Below, piece after piece: positions 27,398 to 38,642 of a stretch of DNA of 64,000 nt. The stretch comes from Pleurotus ostreatus/Saccharomyces cerevisiae fusant. Lineage: Eukaryota > Opisthokonta. The first letter of the stretch is position 1. Every line of letters begins with the position of its first letter. A program made the position numbers and the translations under genes. The stretch spans positions 62,001 to 126,000 of the forward strand of contig JAMQCK010000003.1 in the NCBI GenBank assembly GCA_024196135.1, given 5' to 3'. The notes beneath the pieces were generated by a model. The model was not told the origin of the DNA. It searched no databases and saw only the letters and a program-made list of their open reading frames with translations.

Positions 27398-28205
27398 CGT
27401 GTTGAAGTCGCGTAGCCGGATTGACCTTGGCCTGCAGTGTAGAGGCGGGGGACGAACAACGAAGAGCGACCCTTGCGAGGTCCTCTTATACGGGAATAAA
27501 TCGAAGTCAACTGTTCAAAGTCTTGCATGGCTCGCGCGTGCGAGGATAGACGATAAGCGACCAGCATTCCATGCGGTCGACGACTTGTTCTACCGCGTCG
27601 TGAGAGGGACATTATATGTTCGGGGCCGGCCAAACAGCGAGATAATCCGGCCACACCTTGCTCGAAAATTCGACGCGCGGCCCGCTGAATGTCGGCGGAG
27701 ACACCTTGGATGATTGGCGAGGGATCCGAGAGCTACTGTAGTGATCCGTCTTCGTTGAGCGGACGTAGTAGAGAACCAGGAACGCTGATTGAAGACTGAT
27801 TCTCCGGTGATTGCGAGGAAGTACATCGTCCAATGAGGCCTCGAGGACTTTGAGGTACCTGTTAGGAGGGAAGGAAGAGTTCAGTGGGATTACCGGTCGT
27901 TTTGTCGGAAATAAGAAAGCACTGGTGATACCTTCGTCTATAGCTGTCGGCAGTCGCTCTCTCATGCCAAGGCGCATCGAGGCAGGATGGCCATAGAATA
28001 GAGGAAACAAAGTTCAAAGCCTGCCCGAGGTACTGGCGCCAATGGATTAATGACTGAGTGCCGTGCTCGTACGATGGTAGCCGCAACGCTAGGAAACGGT
28101 TCTCGCAGATGCAGTGTTTGCCCACAAGTCGATAGATGAAATCCAGATCCATACAACACGATGTCTACAAGGTAGAAATATGTTAGTCTACAAAGAGTTT
28201 GCCGG
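27398..28205. other. Gap with a possible unrecognised minus-strand transcript
   Basis: Several overlapping minus-strand frames between 27590 and 28150 are open, and splice-like sites occur (for example CCTCCTAACAG). No consistent model or known domain emerged, so no gene is called. Confidence 0.3.
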
Positions 28206-29318
28206 CTACGCAGCTGTACTCGTATTGCCCATCGCCGCAGCCTCTACTTCGGGGCCATCCCAAGCGTCCTTCACGAACCGCACAGCAGTCCGGAACGTCT
28301 CGTCCCGCGTCCTCTTCTCCTCGTCGTTGAGCCAGCTGACGGGCATCTGCGTCCACCCATGGCGCATCCCCTTCACACGCTTGACCTTGAGGTCTTTCTC
28401 CCTGCCTTCTGCTTTCACCTTCTCCACCCAGGCCTCGCTCTGCTCCGCAAGAGAGTCCATCTCGGGAAGTACAAGGTATACGCGCGCCTTGTCGTGCAGC
28501 GCGCTGATATCCGCTAGTCCCGGCGACGCGCGAGGATGCGCGGCGAGTTCGCGCGGGAGATACGTCTGGTGGAGGATGTCGAAGCTCTCGCGCCAGAAGG
28601 TCTTGCTTGCGGGCATTTTGGGCGGGAGCGTGCGCTCAGATGGGAGCTGGCGCGCGTCGAATGAAGGGTAGTAGAGCAGAAGTGGTACGCGGCGCGGGTG
28701 ATCGGTGGGGATGCGACTGGGCCATGGTGTGTCGACCTGCGGGGGGTTGAGTGATAGGGCTAGGTTGAGCGCGAGGTTGCCGCCGCTGCTGAAGCCGGCG
28801 AGAGCGAGGCGGGTGATGTCGATGGGTACGGGCCGGCCAGCGGGCTTGACATTGGTGGCGATCCCCGCGCGCAGCACGGCGAAGCCGAGCATGTCCGGGT
28901 CGAGGATCGCGCTCAGCACGTCCTCTCCGTCTTCGACCGCGGCGGGGAATTTGTCGATCGGGCCCATTCGGTAGTCGACCGTGATGACAATCGCGTTGAG
29001 TTCGCGCGCCATCTTCGCGCAGAAGGGCGCTTGCTCGAGGCAGCTTCCCATGACGAAGCCGCCGCCGTGAAAGTCGAGGATCACGGGGTAGCCATCAGGG
29101 GGAGGTTCGGTGGATGGAACGAAGACGTATACAGGAATAGAATAAGTGCCTCGAGACGGTAGCTTTAGGACGAACGGATGCGGTCCTTCGTAGGATGTGA
29201 TGCGCAGGACTTGGTCAGGTACCATGCGCGGGAGGCGGAGGACAGCGGTCCGCCATTGCACATCGAGAGGCTCAGAGAAGAACTTCTTCAACGAGTTCGA
29301 CATGACGGTTGGGAACAA
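28206..29318 (-). CDS. Alpha/beta hydrolase, hormone-sensitive-lipase type
   Basis: Intronless 370-residue esterase or lipase-like enzyme of alpha/beta hydrolase fold 3. The oxyanion-hole motif is ILDFHGGGFVMGS (near residue 85). The nucleophile elbow is LAGFSSGGNLALNLALS (GxSxG, Ser near residue 178). The acid is probably the Asp in LPEMDSLAEQ, and the His is in GMRHGWTQM. All triad positions are present, so activity is likely; the substrate is unknown. There is no signal peptide, so it is probably intracellular. A second Met five codons in (MSNSLKKFF) is an alternative start. It diverges from the macro-domain gene over only about 108 bp. Confidence 0.85.
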   Translation of the reverse strand: MFPTVMSNSLKKFFSEPLDVQWRTAVLRLPRMVPDQVLRITSYEGPHPFVLKLPSRGTYSIPVYVFVPSTEPPPDGYPVILDFHGGGFVMGSCLEQAPFCAKMARELNAIVITVDYRMGPIDKFPAAVEDGEDVLSAILDPDMLGFAVLRAGIATNVKPAGRPVPIDITRLALAGFSSGGNLALNLALSLNPPQVDTPWPSRIPTDHPRRVPLLLYYPSFDARQLPSERTLPPKMPASKTFWRESFDILHQTYLPRELAAHPRASPGLADISALHDKARVYLVLPEMDSLAEQSEAWVEKVKAEGREKDLKVKRVKGMRHGWTQMPVSWLNDEEKRTRDETFRTAVRFVKDAWDGPEVEAAAMGNTSTAA

Positions 29319-29426
29319 AAGTAAGTACCTTGCGCGCCGCGCGCACCGGGAACATGCACTGTCATGATGTCATCAATTGGCGTACCACGTGTCATGGGCG
29401 CCTAACCTCTCTTGTTTCTGTCCATC

Positions 29427-30677
29427 ATGACCTCTTCCCCCTCGACCCCAATCTCCAATATACTGACTGAGGACTCTAATACACCTACCGAGGAGCGCTC
29501 AGGCTACGAATCAGACTCCGAAACCGACGAGTCTGACGTTGAGTCCGACATGGTAGTGCGGTTCAAAGACATCGCGACCATCGGCAAGCTCTACGTCGAG
29601 AAAGTGCTCGTTGCTTCCGATAAGCCCAAATACCCTCACAAAGCCGCCCTGCTTGAGAAGATATCCCTTTTGTAAGTGGTGTGCTTGTGCGCGCAAGAGA
29701 ATATTTCTGGAATCATACAGCCAGGGAGATATCACTAAACTTGAGGTCGACGCCATTGTCAACGCCGCAAATCGATCCTTGTTAGGTCTGTAAAGGTAAA
29801 TATGCTTCGAAAAGGTACTGATCTGCGCTCTTCTACAGGTGGTGGAGGTGGTAAGCCCTGGATTTGACATACGCACGATGGCCACAAATATCTTGCTACC
29901 AGTGGACGGTGCCATACATGCAGCCGCCGGAAGAGACCTCGTCAAAGAATGTAAGATCGGCAACCTGCGAGTCGTTAGCCTGTCTCTTACCTTGAGGCCC
30001 AGGCCGCACGCTGGGTGGCGCCGAAACTGGCGAATCGAAGATCACGAAGGGATACAGGCTGCCAGCGTATGTATTGCGTTCGGTCGATTCGCTGAGATTG
30101 TCATTGACGTTGTATCTCGAAAACAGGAAGCACGTTATACATACCGTTGGTCCGATCTACCACTCTGGCGACGAGGAAAAGAACGAACGGCTCCTGCGCT
30201 CGTGCTATCGATCTAGCCTCCAGCTCGCCGTGCAGCATAACTTGAAGCATATCGTGAGTGTCCCCCTCGTCATATCAATCACCATCGACGGCTAGAAGGG
30301 TTGACCGATATGCAGGCATTCTGCTCGGTCTCGACTGGCATATACGGATACCCCATCGTGGACGCCAGTGAGTCTGTTTGTATATCTTAGGGCTGGAACA
30401 GCTCAATGACATTACGCCCCGCAGCCCACGTCGCGTTGGACGAAGTACGGAAATTCTACGACTCGGAAGACGGCGAAAAGGTATGTACGAAACGTTGAAT
30501 TGAGACCGAATGTTAACGGAAGGTGCTCCTCGCGGCAGCTCGACCGTGCCATCTTCGTCGTTTGGAGCGACAAGGACAAGAGAGTATACGAGTAAGCACC
30601 TCCATTCTAGCATGATGGACAGAGGTCTGACGCTGTTCACTAGGAATCTCATCCCAGTGTACTTCCCGCCTGCGTAG
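29427..30677 (+). CDS. Macro-domain protein (MacroD-like ADP-ribose hydrolase)
   Basis: The N-terminal ~60 residues are acidic and Ser-rich. The macro domain follows: [20 protein letters not shown] (adenine-binding Asp and catalytic-loop Asn), a glycine loop running to [30 protein letters not shown], and [22 protein letters not shown]. The order and motifs match MacroD-type enzymes that remove mono-ADP-ribose from Asp/Glu or deacetylate O-acetyl-ADP-ribose. It ends [10 protein letters not shown]. The glycine loop is assembled from three exons, the middle one only 12 nt (29839-29850), which restores the family's four-glycine run before VDG. At least five introns are present. Confidence 0.88.
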
Positions 30678-31428
30678 CGCAGAATATGACGACGAAAAGC
30701 CCGCGAAAACAATGTACTAATGCCCACTGAATCTGCGTCTTTTTGGCCACCGCCCTTCCTACCCAAGCTCGACTGCACTTGCATGGTAGATCACCTGCAT
30801 ATTCGTAGCCGAACCTCGACTCGCACGATGTGGCTTGGCCATGAGAGCCCCTTCTGCAGTGGCGCCAATCGACGTCGGACATGGCATCAGCCGATACTCC
30901 ACAGGTGATGATGTGATCCAGCGCTTCAGCGACATTCCTGTGACCATCGCGGCATCCCAACACATCCGCGATATACCTCCAGTCCTCGGATACTATACGC
31001 CTGACATACACTTACAGGATGTACGAAGTTATCCAAGGGCTTGTGCAGCGAACTCCGTTCTTTCCAGTCGTGCTTCTCCACGTTCCACCAGCTCGGTAAA
31101 TGCTCCACCAACCTCTTCGGACTTCGACAACATCCGGAACGCGGGTGCTCGGTGTCCATTCGCCGCGACCTGCAGGGCCGTTTGACTTACGCGCATCGAC
31201 GCGCGCTGGGCGGGCAAGAAGAACACCTGCTCCGGGCCACCTGCCCATCAGTGGGAACCCGCATACTCATTGACACGCGTCGGACCCTGCACCGCCGATC
31301 AGTAATAAAAGACGGAACAGTACAGCAGACTTGCTTTCTTCCCCTCCATCTTCCGCGCCCTATAGGCACATAGCTGACCACCCCGCGTCCTACACTCGTT
31401 TACCACTTCACCTTCGTTCACCCTCGCC
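30678..31428. promoter_or_regulatory. Upstream region of secreted paralog 1, duplicated at 40.1-40.6 kb
   Basis: No gene is seen. From about 31000 this region shares blocks with the region before 40648. For example TTCGCCGCGACCTGCA occurs at 31159-31174 and 40350-40365, followed in both by ACGCGCNTCGAC-type sequence and CACCTG...CGGGCC blocks in the same order. A TAATAAAAG TATA-like element lies near 31305. Confidence 0.6.
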
Positions 31429-32143
31429 ATGCAACTCACCCTCCTCGCCACCGCCCTGTCCATCGCCTCGGCCGCGCTCGCGGTCCCCTCGCCTCGCGGC
31501 ACGTGCGACAATGGCTCGGCGTGCTACTCCGCCACGCACGGCTTCGAATACGACGACAAGGAGCAGTACCAGCGCAACCTCATGGACGCGTGCACCGCCG
31601 ACGAGTCCGTCACCGAGTGCGGCGACCTCTGGGGCAGCGCCGCCTGCGTTGCGGCCGCGATCAGCTTCAGCAAGATCTGGGTGGGTGTGGTGCTGCGCGC
31701 TCGCCGAGCGATGGTGTGGCTAACTGCTTACGTAGCCGGGCACCGTGCAAGGCCTCGCTGCGTGCAAGAACAACGAGATCGCCTGCCAGGCTGACCAGCT
31801 CGATCTGGATGGGAGTGTACGTGTATCCACGCTTCGAGTATCCACTTGTCGCTCATGCCCAACCCCAGATCTTTACGGACATCGTCGGCGGCGATGGATC
31901 CGGTGCCATGACACAGCAGAACTACATCGACTTCATCTACGGCACGCTCAGCGCCATCGGCTCGACCGACTACCCCAGGTGAGTTGACTTGAGTATCGAG
32001 TAGTCTGCCCAAGGGACGCTCACAACTTCTTCAGCAGCCCCGACGACCTGGTGGCAAACGGCTGGCAGCCGCTTGCTGCCTGGACGGCGACGGGAGACTC
32101 GATTCCGTACTCCAACTTCAACGACTTCCTGCACTACGCGTAG
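31429..32143 (+). CDS. Secreted protein, paralog 1
   Basis: About 180 residues from four exons. The signal peptide is MQLTLLATALSIASAALAVP. The mature part has CDNGSACYSATHGFEYDD, KEQYQRNLMDAC, DLWGSAACVAAAISFSKIW, VQGLAACKN, QQNYIDFIYGTLSAIG and GWQPLAAW, ending in FNDFLHYA. Six or so cysteines suggest disulfides. It is closely similar to the gene at 40648-41383, with three introns at equivalent places. No known domain was recognised, so the function is open; a small extracellular protein expressed at the hyphal surface is plausible. Confidence 0.85.
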
Positions 32144-32987
32144 ACGTCGAGATTATTGCCTCGACTTCATTGGACTTCCACGCTCCGCACTCTACTTCCG
32201 AAACTTTCACCTACGGGAACAGACTTTGACTTCTGGATACCATTCCTTGGCGTAGATATTGATGCTGCAGAATGTTTGGGTCCAAGCTTCCAGTGGGCGC
32301 CTAGGGGCGCCAGGCACGTGAGACCCGTGCACATGTTATCTTCCCACGACTGCATTCGCCCAAGCCTCTTCTCCGTCATCGTCAAACGTGTTCGAGCTAT
32401 ATCGAGCTGGCCTTCGCTTCAAGAAATTACATGGCTGCGACTTCTCGAGGCATCCCGAATTGCGTGGATTTGGGTTCGACTTACGGTATTGACTGTCGAA
32501 GACGATGTATAGCGCTTTTCTAGAGCGTCACCCATCTCAGCCTGCCGGCCCTTTGACGCCTTTCTGCTCAACAGTGCTGTCAGTGATGCTGTAAATCTTG
32601 AAGAATCTGCTGCTTCTTTGTTTGGAACAGATAGTCGCTGCCACAATTGGTGCGATGACCTGCCAGGCTAGCCAAGATCGGCGCTGACTGTGTCCGACGC
32701 TTAAAGACCTTGCTTGACCATTGCATTGTTGACTTCTGCCCAGGGTAACCTCTTGTCGCGTCCCACGTCTCCCAGGATGCGATTTATGCCAGTCATCTTA
32801 TTCTCCACGCCGGTCTCGACATCGCTGGTCTCTTGCGATGCGACGACGCCAGTTTGTCTTCGTCTAATCCATGTAGGACCATGCCAATTGCCATATATAA
32901 GATGCTCATCCTCTTACAGGACCTCCAGCTTCTCATCGACAGCAGCACGACCACTCTCTCATCCAACATCTACATTCTCTCTCTACA
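32144..32987. other. Intergenic, nothing recognised
   Basis: This is the 3' flank of the secreted paralog and promoter of the next gene. TATATAAGATGC near 32895, about 90 bp before the next ATG, is a good TATA-like candidate. Confidence 0.5.
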
Positions 32988-34338
32988 ATGCTGTTCCGCG
33001 TCTTCTCTCTTGTTGTCGTCGCGGGTGCCTTCCTCAACCACGCGATACCTGCTGCCCAGGCGTCGCCTACCGGCGGGTTGCGCCAGCTTGACGTCGCACC
33101 CGACGACGCGATGTTCCTTGCCGCCGACGCGGGTACTGGCGCGGTCTACGCGTTCAACGAGGACGGCGAGAGCCTCGGTGTGATAGAGAATGGCACATCC
33201 TCCTCGCTGAGCCGTCGCGCCGGAGGATGCACGGCCATGGATGCCAAGTCCGCTCAGAGCAGTGAGTCGCATCGTATGACCTATCGTATCCGTCGCTAAT
33301 CAGCTTTCAGTCCCAGGCTGGAAAGACGTTGCTGCCGTGGCAGATAGAAAGTGGGGTACCGGTAGCAGGACCATCGTTACGAACGAGAAAGAGGTGATTG
33401 CCATTGCCTCCATCCATTTGAGTTGTATCTAATGCTTGGTTGCACAGTATCCCCAGTATCCTGCTACGATCTGCATTAGCACGAAGCCCGTGGACATCGC
33501 CGTCAATGGTGCGTGTGGCTAGCGTGTCGTCCACGAATGCCACAATACTGATCCCTAGCTTAGGCGAGCCGAAGTGCTCGACCAATACACAGACGGTCAA
33601 TGGCACGTTCACCGGCACGTCTGGCTCTGTCGAGCTCTCCGTGACGACCGGGACGGACTACTCAGTGTCGACCACGACGACTGGTGCGTATTATCCATGG
33701 ACCTTATCGAATATCATCCTGACGCTCCCACCTCCAGAGCAAACCAGCTTCGGCATTGGCGTGACATACAGTGCCAAGTTCTCGATTCCGGAAGTGGCTG
33801 AAATCGGCGGAGCCACGACTATCAGCACACAGATCGCGAACAGCCACGGCGAAACGTACGTGCGCATTGTAAGTTAAGTGGGCGTAGACAGAGCTGACCT
33901 TCGCGACCTGTCCAGCATGTCCGGGACCTCGAAGCACCAGGTCACGACGAAGGTCGTTGCGAACCACGCCGATGGGAAGACCTGCAAGGTCGACGTGCGT
34001 AGATCTCTCTCTGCCAGCGCGCTTTATATCATGCTAATCTCACCGTACAACACCGCAGCTCGAAACCAAGACCTGCACCACCGAGGGCTCGGCTCAGGTT
34101 CCCTTCGTCGCCAAAGGCTACGTCTGGTTCGAGTACGCGGAGAAGATTGACGGTCATTATTGGTGTATGTGAAAGTCTGTTGCCGTCGCGCGCGCTGCAT
34201 CGCTGACATCTGTCTTCTACAGGGGCGGTCAAGATCGAGTCTGTCCTCTACGACGACGAGGACCGCTCGCTCTACATGAAGGTCGACTCCGTGATCGGGT
34301 CAGAGACGAAATCGGCATACAAGGCTGTCTGCGAGTGA
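32988..34338 (+). CDS. Secreted aerolysin-like (ETX/MTX2-type) protein
   Basis: About 290 residues in at least six exons, with a clear signal peptide (LFRVFSLVVVAGAFLNHAIP). The mature N-terminal part is short and not recognised. From about 33550 the protein is a long run of alternating Ser/Thr/Val residues with few large side chains, the pattern of the extended beta-strands and insertion hairpin of aerolysin-like pore formers. It ends in a stretch with QVPFVAKGYVWFEY, similar to the family's terminal beta-sandwich. The fold call is an inference from strand pattern and composition. It appears intact. No lectin domain is fused, so any target binding must lie in the short N-terminal part. Confidence 0.5.
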
Positions 34339-35285
34339 TGTGGCATTGAGGCATTGTGTACGTTCGGGTTGGCAGCTCGAGTTCCTTTGATGATGCTTGT
34401 TCTATCCGGGAATCTACTCGTATGCGAGGCGCGATTTTGAAGCACGTTACTACCGACCTTGAGGCAGTTATTCTAGCAAATCCCTCGCAAAGGGGATATA
34501 CAGGAACAAGTACTTCCAAATCCGGAACAATGGTCGACACTACGGACCGCCTGTGGCGCGGTCGTACCAACGCTATTGAACAACCTCAATGTAGGAGCCG
34601 CCTTATTCACAGAGACGAAGCTTATCTATGGAGCGGAGCATCGTCTACAAGGAAGAAACCAATACTATTACAGAAAACCCAGGATTATATACAGAATTCC
34701 GCAGACGTAAGCGAACCGAGAAGGGTCCAAGGATGTGGCGAGGACGAAGAGGTAGGTGGTGGTGGAAGATGGCGCCATGGTGTGACGAGGTGTGGAGGAG
34801 GCGAAGGTAAAGAGGCGGAGGAGGGGCGAAGAGATGAATGTAGAGGGCGTCAAGGCGAAGGTAAAGGGTGAAGGGCGGAGGGAAAGGGCGTCGACGGAGC
34901 GAAGACAAGGTAAGGAGGGAAAGCGAGGGAGGCACGGAACAAGGCTACAGCTAATCATGAATGCATTATATGTATAGTGTGTGCAGGGGATAAAGTAGAA
35001 AATGTGCGTCGGAGCAGGGTCATGATTGGGGGGTGGGCGCAGCGGGTCGTAATACGACGCGGGGCATGGCATGAGGGGGAGGCGTAATAAATAATACAAC
35101 AGCAGCGGGAAGGGGGGAGCCCGCGGCAGTGAAAGGCATGAGAGGGCGCGCGGCGCGAGCGAAGGGGGAATCGATGCGAATGTCTAAGGGCTGACCCACG
35201 CCGCGCCCGCCGTCGCCGGGAGGACCGGAGAGCTATGCCTGCCGTTGCCGGCGGGGCCGGAGCATTGGGAGACGTCCTCTCGAGG
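34339..35285. other. Intergenic with a long purine-rich strand
   Basis: No gene. From about 34735 to 34930 the plus strand is almost all purine (GGAGGCGAAGGTAAAGAGGC type, with GCGAAGGTAAAG at two places about 54 bp apart). This is the far 3' flank of the G-alpha gene. Confidence 0.55.
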
Positions 35286-36742
35286 TCATAGAATGCCCGA
35301 GTCCTTCAGCGCATTTTGTAGTATCGTCTCCTTGACCGCGGCGAACACCAGACGGATATTACTCGTATCGGTCGCTTGTGTCAAACTGTGGGCGTATGTT
35401 AGCGGCGCCGTCATACGGGAGGGTGGATGGATGGCAGGTAGGAAGCGAGTCGTAAAACGCACTGTGGATACACGCTCAGGCCCGCGCGATTCGCCTGCAT
35501 GAACTTCCATAGGATGAATTTCGCCGCCTTATTCGGGTCCTTTCCCCCGGTGTATTCCGGGAAGTAGCGCTCCAGTGGGACCTGCATAAACGGTGTCAGC
35601 GAGATGTAGGAGAGTCAAGTCGTGACAGCAACGTGCCTTGTGGACCTTCAGCTTGAAGACGTCGATCTTATTCAGGAAGATGATAATGGATGTTCGTAAG
35701 AACCATCTTGAGTTGATTATCGACTCGAACAGCACGAGCGACTCCGCCATTCGGTTCTGAGGCGGGAATAAGCACGACGCTCCTGTGCCAGAGTAGTATC
35801 GCGCAGGCGCACCTGGTTCTTCTCCTCTAACAAGGACTGGTCGTATTCACTCAACGCCGTGCAGAAGATGATGGAGGTTACGCTTTCGAAGCAGTGGATC
35901 CACTTCTTCCGTTCTGACCGCTGGCCACCGACGTCGAACATGTGTATTCTGGGAAGAATGACATTCAGGTGGCGAGGAGTTGCGGAGGGCGGGTACTCAC
36001 GATAAAGGCCCCATGGTGAATCGCGTCTCGGTGATACTGGTTGTCTTTGCTCGTGCGCGGAGCACGTCCGTCTCGGTGGGGATGTAGTTGGGCTCGCCAA
36101 TGCGGAGTACTTCCGTGAAGAAGCTGGAAGGGGTGGTGTCAGATTGGCCTGGAGGGGGTCCGTTGCACGCACTAGGTCGCGCTGTCCATGAGATAGAAAT
36201 GGCTAGTTTGCTCGTCAATGATTCGGGTGACGGCCGGGTCCTTCCAGAAGGCGTCTATGGCTTCGGCAATGTCGGGGGAGATGGTGAGGTTCGTCGTCTC
36301 GTCGAGTTGGTAGTCGAGGATCTTGTCCTGCAAGGGCTGGGGTCGGCACGTCAGCAGGCGCGCCCAGAACGGCAGCGGTTCGCACGCACTCGGTTCTTGA
36401 AGTCCTCGCACTCGACGCTGAGCTTCTTCATGTGGACGAGGATGGCTTTCGCCGAGTCGAGGACGTTGCGGTGAATGATGGGGCGGAAGGCGATGAGCTC
36501 GTCCTGGGAGAAGCCGTCCTGGTGGATGATCTTCATTTGCTTGACGATGGTCGACTTGCCGGACTCGCCGGAGCCTGCGCCGCGGTGAGCTAGGGCGCCA
36601 AAGTGAGAGCGGGGCACGCACCGAGCAGCAGAATCTTGCACTCCTTCTTGAGCCGTTTCCCATCCTCCTCAATCATCTTGTCGATGTCGTCGGACCGGGC
36701 TTTCGCCTCCAAGTCCACGGGCTTTGACGCGCACCCGCCCAT
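35286..36742 (-). CDS. Heterotrimeric G-protein alpha subunit
   Basis: G-alpha of about 355 residues in several exons. MGGCAS at the start fits N-myristoylation (Gly2) with palmitoylation at Cys4. In order: [20 protein letters not shown] (P-loop), the helical domain, [13 protein letters not shown] (switch I with the catalytic Arg), [14 protein letters not shown] (switch II), [15 protein letters not shown] (guanine-specificity NKID), [14 protein letters not shown] (TCAT-like motif), and the C-terminus ALKDSGIL. The Cys four residues from the end, used by pertussis toxin, is absent (Ser instead), so it is not a Gi-type group I protein. The subgroup is uncertain. It probably couples to seven-helix receptors upstream of cAMP or MAPK signalling. 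Confidence 0.93.
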
Positions 36743-38627
36743 AACTCGCTCACAGTCTCCAGGTAGTGCAGAGGGTAGATTCAGGTAGCGCGAGAGGGTA
36801 GCGAGGAGCGCGGAGAGGAGAACAAAGGGGAGATGGAAGTCGTGGTTAAGCAGCTCGGCGCGCACGTGGTTAAACAATACCTTCCGAATCAAATGATGTT
36901 CTTCCCACGTGCATTTTCTCTTGTTAACTTCAACCTTCATCATCCTTCACATCTGTCAACGCAGGAGAAATATCCGCTCTACTCGAGGCCCCCTACTCGG
37001 TAACTAAACTCCTCAACAATAATTGGTCGGCGATCTCTCCTGCAAGCTGCGCATCTACAGCATCTGTGCCTTTCCCGCTCTACAGCGCTGCTGTGACACT
37101 CCCGAAACTCTATCGCAGGTTGCAGGCTCTCAACTCAGTCCTTGACTAGCATCCACCTTCATACCGTCTACTTCTACGCTGTGCTCGAAGTGCCACCAGT
37201 TGCAGCCCTTTCTCCGGCGTCAAGTCCTTGTCTCATCCCATCACATCATCGCACGCTGAATCCGGAAGGCAGTTCGCGCCGATGATCGATGTGGAAAGAG
37301 AAAAGGACTTCGCGCTGTGACGAACCGTGCTGTGGCGAGGTCTTTGACGTACTGGAAACCTGGTACTTCCTCAAGAATGAAGCCAGTACTTTACACGCTC
37401 GCGAAGACATACTTCCCTCCCGCTGGCAGTAACCCGACTCGACCTCAACCGCATCACAAGTGGATTGCACCATCTATCTCCCGGATGAGGGAACGACCGT
37501 TATTGTTTTCTCTGTTCTACCCGGGTACCGGGTACGATACAACGCGACTTGTGCAAATTTCTGCGCAATTTCACCGCGATCGGGATACGCATGCTATCCC
37601 TAACCACCTCTCCTTCACCTCCTTCATCTTCCCTCACTTCGCCTCCGCCGCAACCACCTCTCCATCCATCCTCTCGTTCTCACTCGTTATCTCAACCTAG
37701 TCTTCCGCACCGCCTCCCGCACATCCACGTATCCGACCTTCCTCGTTGTTGTCCCTCTCCACTCTGATTTTACTGACGTTTACTTGCACACTGCGTCGCT
37801 CTTGCGCGGTCAGGCATTTCTGAGGGCTGTGGCTGTCGTGGAGCCCCTAGAGCGACTACTATAGAGAAACCTGAGTTGCCAGCGCTCAATGCACCCTTAG
37901 ACGACAAGTTGTGAGAAGAACGGAAGTAGGCGCGTCGTACCCATTCGCTTGCGTTCCTGTGGGAAGCTCATCAGAGGGGTGAATGCCCAGCTCGGCGTGC
38001 GTGATTTCTCAGTGAGCTGCTTCATCGAGAGAGGCTTAAGTCTTAAGATCCTCTAATACCTAATAACGTCGCGTTGTCGATTGAGAGGTACATTGGCGGG
38101 CGACTGGCTCGAGCTTCAGTTCGACAAGGAAAGATTTGAATTGCTCCGAATCACACAAGTCCGACTCGAGCGTGAGTTGCACCACGCTCCGGATAAGCTT
38201 GAAAGTCGGTCTTAATGCCCGCATTGCCTGGAAGTCTGCCTCGTGTTGTATGTCCCCCTGCGCAGAACTGAGTCCGCCGAAGCTGCAGGGGTGTGGATGC
38301 ACTAGTACAAATTGTAGTTGCGTTACACCAGGTCCATGTCGCCACCAGCCAAGGCGGATTGAGCACGTCTAACAGCCAACCACAGCTCCTACTCTACGAC
38401 TCTGCGTTGACGTTCTTTACATGAGCACGCTTTTCAGCTTCCGCGTGGTTTGATTTGGGCTTTTGAGTATCTTTCGGGCGACTCGGTTATGAGAAATGTA
38501 ATATAGAATGCTGTCATCTGCCGCAATTAGTTTGAATGCGCCAACGTTGTGTGACAATCTGCGGGCAAACGCTGGAAGACTGTTCTGAGTTGTGAATTGT
38601 TGAGTTGTGGGTGCCGAGAGGCGCGAG
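36743..38627. other. 1.9-kb gap, nothing recognised
   Basis: This includes the promoter of the G-alpha gene; two CACGTG E-boxes lie near 36860-36915. The rest shows only short frames. Confidence 0.45.
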
Positions 38628-38642
38628 GCACGTGATCAGGTA
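38628..38642. repeat. Left copy of 15-bp target-site duplication
   Basis: GCACGTGATCAGGTA, identical to 39436-39450. The two copies bracket the truncated LINE. Confidence 0.85.
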
